Position numbers and translations under genes: made by a program | The notes under the pieces: model-generated | The model's input: only the letters and a program-made list of their open reading frames with translations | Database searches by the model: none | What the model was told of the DNA's origin: nothing | Assembly: GCF_045617425.1 (NCBI RefSeq) | Contig: NZ_JAZLIO010000011.1 | Coordinates: 42,680-106,679, forward strand | Source of the DNA: Carnobacterium_B sp045617425 | GTDB taxonomy: Bacteria; Bacillota; Bacilli; Lactobacillales; Carnobacteriaceae | Reading direction: 5' to 3' | Length of the DNA: 64,000 nucleotides | In this document: positions 18,589 to 26,264 of the stretch, in pieces | Position numbering within the stretch: position 1 is the first letter of the stretch | How the letters are laid out: each line of letters opens with the position of its first letter

Positions 18589-18908
18589 CGTACATTCGAA
18601 GATTCGTCAGTTTCTTTTAAGAAACATTCTAACCCTAGATAATTTCTAAGACCCCCAGCCTATCAAAAGCGTAACCCACCTCTGGATTTTTTTCGTGTAA
18701 GGATTTCACCTTACTTACGGCTTTTTTCAGCTGACTTTACCGAGCTTTATACTTTTGAGCTTTTTACCTATCCAAAAGCATATCGGAGGATTAGGGGAGT
18801 CGTTTCAAGACGTTACTCTCTCATTCCAACTCTCATTAGATCAGTTCTCCATGTCCTAGTAAAATTAAAAACATGTGCACAAACTTTTCATTTGTGAACG
18901 TATCGCAC

Positions 18909-19188
18909 CTGCATCATAGTCGCCATAAATCGTTATCTGTTCTCCTTGTTCAACCGCATTTGTGATCCTAGAAACCGCACGTTCCATGTCATACATCAGA
19001 TAAGGGTCATAGATCCACGACTCATCTGGTTTGATGAATCGTTCTATTTTTTCTCTAGAATCTAGGCCTCTTTGTAAACACAATTCAATAAACAAAGAAG
19101 ACGTTTTTAATGCTTTACTTAAATCTGTTGCTATTTCAGTATTAGTGTTTCGTTCTTTTAATTTCCATTTTGTACGTGATTTCAACAA
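18909..19188 (-). CDS. recJ: RecJ, exon 1 (5' part of the split gene)
   Basis: Codes for residues 1-93 plus the first base of codon 94. It starts with TTG at 19188, with AGGAG about 11 nt upstream. The sequence ends ITIYGDYDA, the beginning of RecJ motif I (DYDADG), and the intron enters after the first base of the following Asp codon (phase 1). Without splicing, translation would run into the intron and stop at residue 107. Such a product would lack the DHH and DHHA1 domains. The N-terminal region LSKALKTSSLFIELCLQRGL and the EKIERFIKP segment match normal RecJ. Together with exon 2 no residue is lost or duplicated. Confidence 0.92.
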
Positions 19189-19211
19189 ATTATCCCACTC
19201 CTAACTGCACC

Positions 19212-19220
19212 ATTATATCA
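19212..19220 (-). promoter_or_regulatory. recJ promoter, extended -10 type
   Basis: On the minus strand TGATATAAT combines the TG extension with a perfect -10 box, 24 nt before the recJ start. No clear -35 is seen. The 5' leader would be short. Confidence 0.5.
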
Positions 19221-19329
19221 AAAATAATAGGTATAGATATAGTATTTCTTCCTTTTAAAATAGAACATGAATTGTCATTGAAAAATTCTGTTTATCTCAA
19301 ATTCTTAATGGATCATTACTAGAACAACA

Positions 19330-19362
19330 AAAAAAGATCGGACATTTTGTCCCGATCTTTTA
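19330..19362 (-). terminator. degV terminator
   Basis: AAAAAGATCGGACA pairs with TGTCCCGATCTTTT around a short loop. On the minus strand it follows the degV stop closely and ends in a T run. Confidence 0.85.
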
Positions 19363-19383
19363 ATTAACTCATCTGACTCACTG

Positions 19384-20250
19384 TTAATCTTCTATAATAT
19401 GAACACCGATCCCAATTAATCCAGGGCCCGTATGCACTCCTAGAGCTGGACTAATTTGGTCTTCATATATTGTAACGAAGTTTGGCAATTCCTTTTTAAG
19501 TTCTAGTCGAATATCGTCAACTTGGACCTCTGCTGTCTTACCACCATAAGCTATTGCTAAATGGTATTTTTTTGCATCTCCAGCAAATTCAGTTGCTAGA
19601 TCAATAGCGCGTTGAATACTTTTTTTATTTCCGCGCACTTTTGCAACTGTATAATAAATTCCATTATCATTACAAGAAATAACCGGTTTTAAATTTAAAA
19701 CATTTCCTAAAATAGAGGATACTAATCCGATACGTCCACCTTTTTGCAAATATTCTAAAGTTGGCACATGGAAAAATATTTTAGATTTTTTTACGTCCTG
19801 CTTTAATTTTTCTTTGATAACTTCCCATTCCAGTTCTTTTTCAACATACTCTGCAGCCTGGATAGCTAAAAAACCACTACCGATTCCAATATTCTTGGTG
19901 TCTAAAGTAAAAACATCTAATCCTTCAACATTTTCAGCCATTAAACGAACCATATTGTTTGTCCCGCTAAGTCCGCTTGAAATGGTAACAGCAATAACTT
20001 TTTCATAACCTTCATTTTTAAATTCTTGTAGCATCTCACTAATCACTTCACCACTTGGTAAAGACGTTTTTGGAATCTCTTGTTCTAAACGATCGTATAC
20101 ATCTTGCGCATGAATATCTACCTTATCGGTGTATTCTTTATCCTTATAGATGATTTTTAATGGAATGACTTTCATATCGGCTTTATTGACAACCTCTATC
20201 GGAACATCCGAACCTGAATCAACTAAGAACCCTATTTTTTGTTTGTTCAT
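19384..20250 (-). CDS. DegV family fatty-acid-binding protein
   Basis: 288 residues. DegV/FakB proteins bind a single fatty acid and present it to the kinase FakA for phosphorylation. The N-terminal motif IGFLVDSGSDVP and TSLPSGEVISEML carry the conserved serine and threonine contacts. AVTISSGLSGTNN is the conserved middle block, and PTLEYLQKGGRIG and HTGPGLIGIGV close the family pattern. GGAGG precedes the start. It lies 2 nt after the DUF1836 gene, so the two are probably one operon. Which fatty acid it binds, and whether a FakA partner exists, cannot be read here. Confidence 0.9.
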   Translation of the reverse strand: MNKQKIGFLVDSGSDVPIEVVNKADMKVIPLKIIYKDKEYTDKVDIHAQDVYDRLEQEIPKTSLPSGEVISEMLQEFKNEGYEKVIAVTISSGLSGTNNMVRLMAENVEGLDVFTLDTKNIGIGSGFLAIQAAEYVEKELEWEVIKEKLKQDVKKSKIFFHVPTLEYLQKGGRIGLVSSILGNVLNLKPVISCNDNGIYYTVAKVRGNKKSIQRAIDLATEFAGDAKKYHLAIAYGGKTAEVQVDDIRLELKKELPNFVTIYEDQISPALGVHTGPGLIGIGVHIIED

Positions 20251-20252
20251 GT

Positions 20253-20840
20253 TTATTCCTCCAAATTTTTGGTTTTATTTTTTTTATTGTCGCTTTCTTC
20301 TTGCTTCGTATGAACCAAATAGAGAACTTTTTCAGTAACAATTTTTGTAGCGACAGCTATTGTAGCTGTTCGAACGATCAGAGTTGTATTATCTGTACTA
20401 TCTGGCAATAAGGGTTTCTTATCAACTTGTTTGATATGAGAAGCAACAGCTCTTAGAGCATACTCCTGCTCGGTACAAAACAAATCATACGCTTCTCTGA
20501 TTCCACTTATGGACGCTTGATATAAGATGCCTTCTTTTACTTCAGGAATTGTAACCACTTGTTTTAAAATTGAAATAGCAATTAAGTACGCTAAATGTTT
20601 TTTCGTGTATCGTTTCTTAACTGGAGGAGGAATTAATCCTAATTTAACATAGTTATTGATCATCGACGAAGTAACAATTTGTTTTTCATCACTCACTTTA
20701 AAAATAGCTAAATAGCGTTCAATTAGATTTAATACTTGGTCCATATAAAGATCAAAATCAGGTAATTCTTCCCATCTTGGAAAAGTATATTGGCTTATTT
20801 CATTTGACCATTCTAATAGATCTTCCTCAATTTTATTCAT
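20253..20840 (-). CDS. DUF1836 domain protein, MerR-like DNA-binding fold
   Basis: 195 residues. The central segment SSMINNYVKLGLIPPPVKKR followed by YTKKHLAYLIAISILKQV is the DUF1836 signature and resembles the N-terminal winged helix of MerR regulators. The C-terminal part is lysine- and glutamate-rich (DNKKNKTKNLEE). A regulatory role is inferred from the fold; I see no ligand domain. It is the first gene of a two-gene unit with degV, a pairing often seen in Firmicutes. The start follows AAAGGTGA. Confidence 0.75.
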   Translation of the reverse strand: MNKIEEDLLEWSNEISQYTFPRWEELPDFDLYMDQVLNLIERYLAIFKVSDEKQIVTSSMINNYVKLGLIPPPVKKRYTKKHLAYLIAISILKQVVTIPEVKEGILYQASISGIREAYDLFCTEQEYALRAVASHIKQVDKKPLLPDSTDNTTLIVRTATIAVATKIVTEKVLYLVHTKQEESDNKKNKTKNLEE

Positions 20841-20954
20841 ATAATCACCTTTTTATTTCATTTCTGTTAGTAATAGTTTAACACAATTACATCCACTAGA
20901 CAAACTAGTTTTACATACTAGATGATGGAATTAAAAAATGAATTCAGTCCAAAT

Positions 20955-20989
20955 AAAAAAAGAATAAACCCTAAAGTTTATTCTTTTTT
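20955..20989 (-). terminator. Terminator after the LapA-like gene
   Basis: AAAAAAGAATAAAC pairs with GTTTATTCTTTTTT with a 6-nt loop, just downstream of the LapA-like gene. Confidence 0.85.
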
Positions 20990-21009
20990 CCATCAACATA
21001 ATATCTCTT

Positions 21010-21441
21010 TTATTGTTTGGGTACTGAATCAGTTGGTCCGTTTGAAGAGGTCCTCGTTGTTTGCGTCATTCGATTGACCAATTCTCTTTCTAGACTACTG
21101 ATTTTATCTGTTTTCTCACTAATGATAACATCTTTTTTAGTTAATTGATCCTCATAGTCTGCTCTGATTCGAGCAATAGCTTCTTCTTTTCTGCTTTCTG
21201 CATTTTCTAATTCTTTTTTGCCATTTTTTAACTCTTTTTTGTTTCTATAAGTCGTACTAGTAGAAATTAGAACAGTCGTTAAAGCTCCAATAAATAACGA
21301 GCCTAAAATAATCATGATTAAAGGCCAAGTTACTTCTGTAAAACCAAAACTAACTGGAACTGACTCAACATTTAAAACAGCAAAAAAGGCTACAATTACA
21401 ATAAGTATAAGTGCTACAATTGTTCCCCATTGTTTTTTCAT
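21010..21441 (-). CDS. LapA domain-containing membrane protein
   Basis: 143 residues. It starts at the ATG at 21441 (MKKQWGTIVALILIV), with AAAGGAG upstream. Two hydrophobic helices (about residues 6-26 and 40-60) match the LapA/DUF1049 pattern VPVSFGFTEVTWPLIMIILG. A charged coiled-coil-like tail of about 70 residues, rich in Lys and Glu, should face the cytoplasm. In other bacteria LapA/LapB proteins take part in envelope assembly, but the Firmicutes versions are uncharacterised and I cannot give a function. It appears monocistronic with its own terminator. Confidence 0.75.
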   Translation of the reverse strand: MKKQWGTIVALILIVIVAFFAVLNVESVPVSFGFTEVTWPLIMIILGSLFIGALTTVLISTSTTYRNKKELKNGKKELENAESRKEEAIARIRADYEDQLTKKDVIISEKTDKISSLERELVNRMTQTTRTSSNGPTDSVPKQ

Positions 21442-21540
21442 AAAGTGCGTATCTCCTTTCAAATAGACTCATTCGTTCTATTTTATAGTGTTATTTTAAC
21501 ACATTAGCTCGGACGAACACTATGAAAATGCTTGCGCACT

Positions 21541-22344
21541 TTATTTATTGTTAAATAAATCTCCAGCTAAGTAATCTCCAATACGTGGGAAGAGGGTATA
21601 AAATTTCCCTGCAATTTCTAATAGTGCAGGCATGTTTAATTCTCTTCTAGGTGTACCCATCAAAGAAACAATGCGACCAGCAACAACTTCAGCATTTAAT
21701 ACCATATGTCCAACTTTTTCTAAATAAGTTCCACTTTCATCTGCAATATCAAAAAAGTTTGTTTCAATAGGACCTGGGTTGACTGTTGTTACAAAAATAT
21801 TTAGCGGTTTTAATTCTAAACGCAATGCATTGGAATAACCAATAACAGCAAATTTACTTGCAGAATAAATAGTTGATTTAGGTGTAGCCATTTTTCCAGC
21901 TTGAGAAGCAATATTGATAATGTGGCCGTGTTGTCTTTCTGCCATTTCAATTGCAACTAATTGAGTCACATACATTAGACCTAAAACATTTACACGAAAC
22001 ATTCTTTCAGCTATGTCCATATCAAAAGTTAATGCATTTTCAAAATGTCCAAATCCTGCATTATTGACAAGAACATCTACTGTTCCAACGGTCTGATAAA
22101 TTTCATTGATTACTTTTTTTACTTGCTCAGCATCTGAAACATCTAATTCAAAAGCAAAAGCTGATTTATTCGATAGCTGCTCGCAATTTGCTTTAACTTG
22201 TAAAAGTAAATCTTTTCTCCTTGCGGTAACTACCACAATAGCTCCTTTTTTTGCAGCTTCATAAGCGATCTTTTCACCTAATCCAGTTGAAGCACCGGTA
22301 ATAAAAACAACTTTATCTTTGAGTGTATTCATATTTTTTTTCAT
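21541..22344 (-). CDS. Short-chain dehydrogenase/reductase (YqjQ-like)
   Basis: Rossmann-fold oxidoreductase of 267 residues using NAD(P)H; the substrate is unknown. I select the ATG at 22344 (MKKNMNTLKDK), six nt after AAGGAG; upstream in-frame ATGs fall inside rnz. The cofactor motif is TGASTGLGEKIA, NNAG follows at about residue 100, and the catalytic Ser-Tyr-Lys set is in INIASQAGKM and YSASKFAV. TVNPGPIETNFF is also typical. It directly follows rnz with a gap of 13 nt, the same pairing as rnz-yqjQ in Bacillus, which supports the family name but not a reaction. Confidence 0.88.
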   Translation of the reverse strand: MKKNMNTLKDKVVFITGASTGLGEKIAYEAAKKGAIVVVTARRKDLLLQVKANCEQLSNKSAFAFELDVSDAEQVKKVINEIYQTVGTVDVLVNNAGFGHFENALTFDMDIAERMFRVNVLGLMYVTQLVAIEMAERQHGHIINIASQAGKMATPKSTIYSASKFAVIGYSNALRLELKPLNIFVTTVNPGPIETNFFDIADESGTYLEKVGHMVLNAEVVAGRIVSLMGTPRRELNMPALLEIAGKFYTLFPRIGDYLAGDLFNNK

Positions 22345-22357
22345 CATAAGCTCCTTT

Positions 22358-23296
22358 TTATTTATCTGTTCTAATAAGCGGGATATCAATTTCATCAAAA
22401 TCATTCGCAATTTGAGTATTAGGAAATACTTTTCGTGCTTCTTTTTCCAATAAATAAATGTCTCTACCTAAATAGCGAGCGCTAATATGGGTCAACACTA
22501 ATTTAGCGACATGTGCTTCTTTAGCAACTTCTGCAGCATCTATATTTGTAGAATGGTTATAATCTCTAGCCATTTTACGATTCGATCCGTCAAATGTACT
22601 TTCATGAACCAATACAGAAGCATTCTCAGCAAGCAATACATTATTTTTTGTTTTCTTAGTGTCACCTAAAATGGTCACAATACGACCTTTTTGAGTTTCA
22701 CCGATGAACTCTTTTCCACTAAAAGTTCGACCATCTTCTAAGGTAATCGTTTCACCTTTTTTTAATTTTCCATACATTGGCCCAAAAGGAATACCAGCTT
22801 CTTTCACTTTATCGGCTTGTAACATTCCTTGATGATCAGCTTCTTCAATACGATAGCCAAAAGACTGAATGCCATGTTTTAACTTACGGCAAATGACTTT
22901 AAACTTCTGATCTTGAAAAATCATTCCTTCTTCAGTAATTTCATGAAAATGTAGCGGATACTTCAAAATAGTTCCTGAAGTTTTCAAGCACACTTGAACA
23001 TAATTCTTAATTCCTACAGGACCATAAATGGTTAACGGACTATCTCCTCCTTGAAAAGAGCGACTGCTTAAGAAACCAGGAAGTCCAAAAATATGATCTC
23101 CGTGTAAATGTGTAATAAAAATCTTATCGACTTTACGCGGTTTTAAAGTAGTGTGTAAAATTTGTTGTTGAGTTGCTTCTCCACAATCAAAAAGCCAAAT
23201 CGTATTCCGTTCTTCTAATAATTTTAGTGCAATACTAGTTACATTTCGTTGCTTTGCGGGTACTCCTGCACCTGTACCTAAAAATAATAATTCCAT
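22358..23296 (-). CDS. rnz: Ribonuclease Z
   Basis: Metallo-beta-lactamase-fold endonuclease that removes 3' trailers from tRNA precursors lacking encoded CCA. The product is 312 residues, the usual length. It starts MELLFLGTGAGVPAKQRN, with the conserved FDCGEATQQQI and the zinc motif THLHGDHIFGLPG. Further ligands lie in GDTKKT and the C-terminal LTHISARY. The substrate class fits the single tRNA gene in this window, which has no encoded CCA. It is co-transcribed with the SDR gene downstream. Confidence 0.95.
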   Translation of the reverse strand: MELLFLGTGAGVPAKQRNVTSIALKLLEERNTIWLFDCGEATQQQILHTTLKPRKVDKIFITHLHGDHIFGLPGFLSSRSFQGGDSPLTIYGPVGIKNYVQVCLKTSGTILKYPLHFHEITEEGMIFQDQKFKVICRKLKHGIQSFGYRIEEADHQGMLQADKVKEAGIPFGPMYGKLKKGETITLEDGRTFSGKEFIGETQKGRIVTILGDTKKTKNNVLLAENASVLVHESTFDGSNRKMARDYNHSTNIDAAEVAKEAHVAKLVLTHISARYLGRDIYLLEKEARKVFPNTQIANDFDEIDIPLIRTDK

Positions 23297-23407
23297 TTCA
23301 TCCTGTCCTAACCATTAAAGTATCATTCATTTAACTCCAAAATTGCACTTGACCGTTCGATATATTTTACCAAACTTTTCTCAAATAAGCGATAATGAGA
23401 TTAAAAA

Positions 23408-23449
23408 GAAACGACCAAGCAATCAACTTTTTGATTGCTTGGTCGTTTT
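23408..23449 (-). terminator. obgE terminator
   Basis: An 18-bp stem (AAACGACCAAGCAATCAA and its complement) with a 4-nt loop and TTTT tail lies directly after obgE. It is one of the strongest terminators in the window. Confidence 0.92.
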
Positions 23450-23458
23450 AGTTTGATG

Positions 23459-24772
23459 TTACTCAACAAACTCAAATTCGTATTTCATGATACGGACTAA
23501 GTCTCCATCTTTCGCGCCACGTTCACGCATTTCTTCATCAATTCCCATCGTTCTTAACTGACGAGCAAATCTTAAAACAGAAGCATCGTGATCAAAATTA
23601 GTCATCTTGAATAGTTTTTCAAGTTTATCCCCGCTTAATACCCATGTAGCATCAGGGTCTCTAGTAATAGCATAGCCTTTTTCTTCAGGAGTATGTTTAT
23701 ACATAACGGTATCTTCTTCTTGATCCAACTCATATAAGGGAAATTCTGGTGTTACATCTAATACATCAGCTGTTGCATTTAATAAGTTTTGTGTTCCTTT
23801 ATGTGTAATAGCTGAAATAGCAAATATTTGAATGTCCTCTTCATACTCATCTTTTTTAAGAGCTTTTATTTTTTCTTTAAATTCAACTAAATTTTCTTCT
23901 GCGCCAGGCATATCCATTTTATTGGCAACAATAATTTGTGGACGCTCCATTAAACGTAGATTATGCGTTTCTAACTCTTTATTGATGGCAACGTAATCAT
24001 CATATGGATCACGGCCTTCACTTCCACTCATATCGATAACATGTAAAATAACGCGAGTGCGCTCTATATGACGCAAGAATTGTGTTCCTAAACCAATTCC
24101 TTGAGAAGCTCCTTCAATTAATCCTGGTAAATCAGCCATAACAAAGCTACGTCCGTCTGGCGTTTGAACCATTCCTAAATTAGGCACTAAAGTTGTGAAA
24201 TGGTAAGCACCAATCTTAGGACGGGCAGCTGAAACAACGGATAACAGTGTAGATTTTCCAACAGAAGGGAAACCAACTAATCCTACATCAGCTAAAACCT
24301 TTAATTCCATTTCAATTTTATAATCTTCTCCTGGCTCACCATTTTCAGCAATTTCAGGAGCTGGATTTCTAGGAGTAGCAAAACGACTGTTTCCACGACC
24401 ACCACGACCACCCTTAGCTACCACAAGTTTGTGTCCATGATGAACTAGATCACCTAAAACTCTACCCGTTTCTGCTTCTTTAACAGTTGTACCAGGTGGT
24501 ACTTTAATGATATTGTCTCCTGCTCCACGGCCATGCATGTTTTTACTCATACCATTTTCGCCATCTTCTGCTTTAAAATGACGGTTAAATCGGAAATCCA
24601 TTAATGTACGTAAACCTTCGTCTACGACAAAAACAACATCCCCACCTTTACCTCCATCTCCACCAGCTGGGCCTCCATCGGGCACAAATTTTTCACGGCG
24701 GAAAGCTACCATTCCATTACCGCCATCTCCGGCTTTTACGTTAATTGTTACTTGATCTAAAAACATTGACAT
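23459..24772 (-). CDS. obgE: Obg GTPase (ribosome assembly, stringent response)
   Basis: Essential GTPase acting in 50S assembly and ppGpp-linked stress control. The start is at 24772 (MSMFLDQVTINVKAGDGG), with GGAGG 9 nt upstream, giving 437 residues. The N-terminal glycine-rich OBG fold spans about 1-158. The G domain has GFPSVGKSTLLSV (G1), DLPGLIEGASQGIGLG (G3) and NKMDMPG (G4). The C-terminal OCT domain of about 75 residues is present. Unlike the common arrangement, rplU and rpmA are not adjacent; obgE stands alone with its own promoter and terminator. Confidence 0.96.
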   Translation of the reverse strand: MSMFLDQVTINVKAGDGGNGMVAFRREKFVPDGGPAGGDGGKGGDVVFVVDEGLRTLMDFRFNRHFKAEDGENGMSKNMHGRGAGDNIIKVPPGTTVKEAETGRVLGDLVHHGHKLVVAKGGRGGRGNSRFATPRNPAPEIAENGEPGEDYKIEMELKVLADVGLVGFPSVGKSTLLSVVSAARPKIGAYHFTTLVPNLGMVQTPDGRSFVMADLPGLIEGASQGIGLGTQFLRHIERTRVILHVIDMSGSEGRDPYDDYVAINKELETHNLRLMERPQIIVANKMDMPGAEENLVEFKEKIKALKKDEYEEDIQIFAISAITHKGTQNLLNATADVLDVTPEFPLYELDQEEDTVMYKHTPEEKGYAITRDPDATWVLSGDKLEKLFKMTNFDHDASVLRFARQLRTMGIDEEMRERGAKDGDLVRIMKYEFEFVE

Positions 24773-24852
24773 TTTTATTTTCCTCCTCATTTTTAAGTGT
24801 ATGAGATTTAGTTATTTTCTAGGTTACACAATGGATCTGGCGCTGCATCTTA

Positions 24853-24881
24853 ATATTACATTTGTTCCAAGATGTAAACAA
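24853..24881 (-). promoter_or_regulatory. obgE promoter
   Basis: On the minus strand TTGTTT (24876-24881) and TAATAT (24853-24858) are spaced by 17 nt, about 80 nt before the obgE start. The remaining intergenic sequence up to 25201 holds no gene that I can support. Confidence 0.5.
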
Positions 24882-25201
24882 GAAAGCCAATTATCACATA
24901 TCCTCTAAAAATGAAATACGTTCAGTATACCCAATTTTAGTCCATTATCTATTGTACGTCTATTTGATGCATTTGTCTATTTTTAAATGAGGATACTGTC
25001 AGATATACTTCTAAATAGTCTAAATTAAAAATATCTGTTTCTAATTCACTCATTGTACCATCATTTCATTTTAACTATTTAATTATTCTCTCATTTGTAG
25101 TATGATTTATTAGGACATTTTCTATTTGAATACTCATTTGGACAGAAAAGTGAATTTTTAATATTAAGCGAAATGGCTTAAAGACTAAAAGGACGTGCAC
25201 C

Positions 25202-25951
25202 ATGAAAAGAAAGAAAAGTTACATTATTGGATCCACCTTATTTATAATTGCAATAGGTTTAATGATTTTTGGCATCCATACGTTATCAAAGAGTACTGGA
25301 GCAAGCTTCACGACTATGTTTAATCCTGAAAGTTCTCTTAATCAATCCACTTCGACTAATGAGAAACCTGTAAATTTACCGCAATTGACTAACGAAGTCA
25401 GTGAAGATGAGATTGAAGTTCATATCACCACTTCTATGGGTTTGATTAAAGTTAAAGTTTTTCCAGATCTGGCACCAAAAGCAGTAAAAAATTTCATTAC
25501 TCATAGTAAAGAAGGTTACTATAATGATACGATCTTCCATCGAGTCTTAGCCGACTTTATGATTCAAAGCGGTGATCCTAAAGGTGACGGTACTGGAGGT
25601 GAGAGTATCTGGGGCGAACCATTTGAAACAGAGATATCTTCTCAGTTATTCCATATCCGTGGGGCTTTAGCAATGGCAAAAACAAATGCTCCCGTTTCAA
25701 TAGGTAGTCAATTTTACATTGTTCAAAATCCGATGGATGTAAGTGCGTCAGCTGACCCTGCTATTACACCTGATGATATATTAGAGGCCTATATTTCAGG
25801 AGGCTACCCTTCCCTTGATCAGCACTACACCGTTTTCGGTCAAGTAATTGAAGGGATGGATGTGGTTGATACCATAAGTGAAGTTGAGACCGATTCACTT
25901 GATAAACCTTTGCAAGAAGTTAAAATTGAATCTATTGAAGTAATAGAATAA
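25202..25951 (+). CDS. Membrane-anchored cyclophilin-type peptidyl-prolyl isomerase
   Basis: Predicted foldase of 249 residues that acts outside the membrane. Residues 7-27 form an uncleaved N-terminal anchor (no lipobox cysteine follows). A Ser/Thr-rich linker reaches to about residue 70, then a cyclophilin domain runs to the end. Recognisable blocks are FHRVLADFMIQSGDP, GTGGESIWGEPFE, ALAMAKTNAPVSIGSQFYIV and VFGQVIEGMDVVD. The FHR arginine and the SGDP loop of the active site are retained; NGSQFFI is changed to IGSQFYI. AAGGA precedes the ATG. It stands alone between obgE and the fructose operon. Confidence 0.9.
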   Translation: MKRKKSYIIGSTLFIIAIGLMIFGIHTLSKSTGASFTTMFNPESSLNQSTSTNEKPVNLPQLTNEVSEDEIEVHITTSMGLIKVKVFPDLAPKAVKNFITHSKEGYYNDTIFHRVLADFMIQSGDPKGDGTGGESIWGEPFETEISSQLFHIRGALAMAKTNAPVSIGSQFYIVQNPMDVSASADPAITPDDILEAYISGGYPSLDQHYTVFGQVIEGMDVVDTISEVETDSLDKPLQEVKIESIEVIE

Positions 25952-25999
25952 AACTCTATCATTAATCGTTGACACGCTTATATAGTCATTAAGTTAGGA

Positions 26000-26029
26000 A
26001 AGGAATCTAAAAGATTCCTTTTTTTTTTT
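26000..26029 (+). terminator. Cyclophilin gene terminator
   Basis: AAGGAATCT pairs with AGATTCCTT through a very short loop and is followed by a run of 11 or so T residues. Confidence 0.85.
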
Positions 26030-26158
26030 CGTTGAAATTGTACTGTTTTTTCCCATCTAAATATAATCCATACTGAACTGGTATACTAGATAGTATTTTA
26101 AAAACACTAGTGTTTTGTTTTTTTTACATAATCTGGTATACGTTAGTTCTATTTTTCT

Positions 26159-26188
26159 TTGATAGTATCTTGCTTGTAACGCTATTAA
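26159..26188 (+). promoter_or_regulatory. Candidate fruRKA promoter
   Basis: TTGATA (26159-26164) and TATTAA (26183-26188) are 18 nt apart. The -10 is weak, but the start point would fall just before the operator repeats, consistent with repression. Confidence 0.4.
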
Positions 26189-26195
26189 AAAAAGA

Positions 26196-26209
26196 TGAAA
26201 TCGGTTTAC
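26196..26209 (+). promoter_or_regulatory. cre-like site in the fru promoter region
   Basis: TGAAATCGGTTTAC matches the CcpA cre pattern at all fixed positions except the last two. Catabolite control of a fructose operon would be expected. Confidence 0.35.
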
Positions 26210-26239
26210 TTTTGATTGCTTTTGACTGTTTTTGGTGGT
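26210..26239 (+). promoter_or_regulatory. Three tandem 10-bp repeats, likely FruR operator
   Basis: TTTTGATTGC, TTTTGACTGT and TTTTGGTGGT follow each other without a gap, 25 nt before the fruR start. Ten-base direct repeats spaced by one helical turn are typical DeoR-family operators, and FruR is the adjacent gene. The repeats are seen; the binding is inferred. Confidence 0.65.
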
Positions 26240-26264
26240 AAAGTAGCGCTATTGGAGGGATATA

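Larger units (their letters stand above)
18015..18908 (-). mobile_element. Group II intron without a reverse-transcriptase ORF, inserted in recJ
   Basis: An 894-nt insert lies exactly between the two recJ exons. On the coding strand it begins GTGCGATACG (group II consensus GUGYG) and ends CTATCACTAT (consensus AY). It contains a canonical 34-nt domain V at 18064-18097 and a domain VI with a candidate bulged branch-point A at 18022, eight nt from the 3' end. It also holds the usual domain III block AAGTGAAAGTAGAGCC, followed by GTGGAGGGAGGGGC. The stretch between these blocks and domain V, where a maturase would be encoded, is only about 160 nt and has no reverse-transcriptase reading frame. 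Candidate EBS1 and EBS2 pair with the 5' exon. The ends and domain V are seen directly; activity and class are inferred. Confidence 0.9.
25952..26264. other. Intergenic region before the fructose operon
   Basis: 313 nt. After the cyclophilin terminator it holds a perfect 16-bp palindrome AAAACACTAGTGTTTT (26101-26116) followed by T residues. Two copies of CTGGTATAC lie at 26078-26086 and 26133-26141, flanking the palindrome. The fru promoter, cre-like and operator sites are listed separately. The meaning of the palindrome and flanking repeats is unknown. Confidence 0.4.

Noticed and set aside
18865..18908. Reading on past exon 1 to a 107-residue protein
   Set aside because: The last residues are read-through into intron sequence (GTGCG onward).
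26171..26184. TGTAACGC sequence upstream of fruR as a cre site
   Set aside because: The CG is shifted by one base from the consensus; the site at 26196 fits better.
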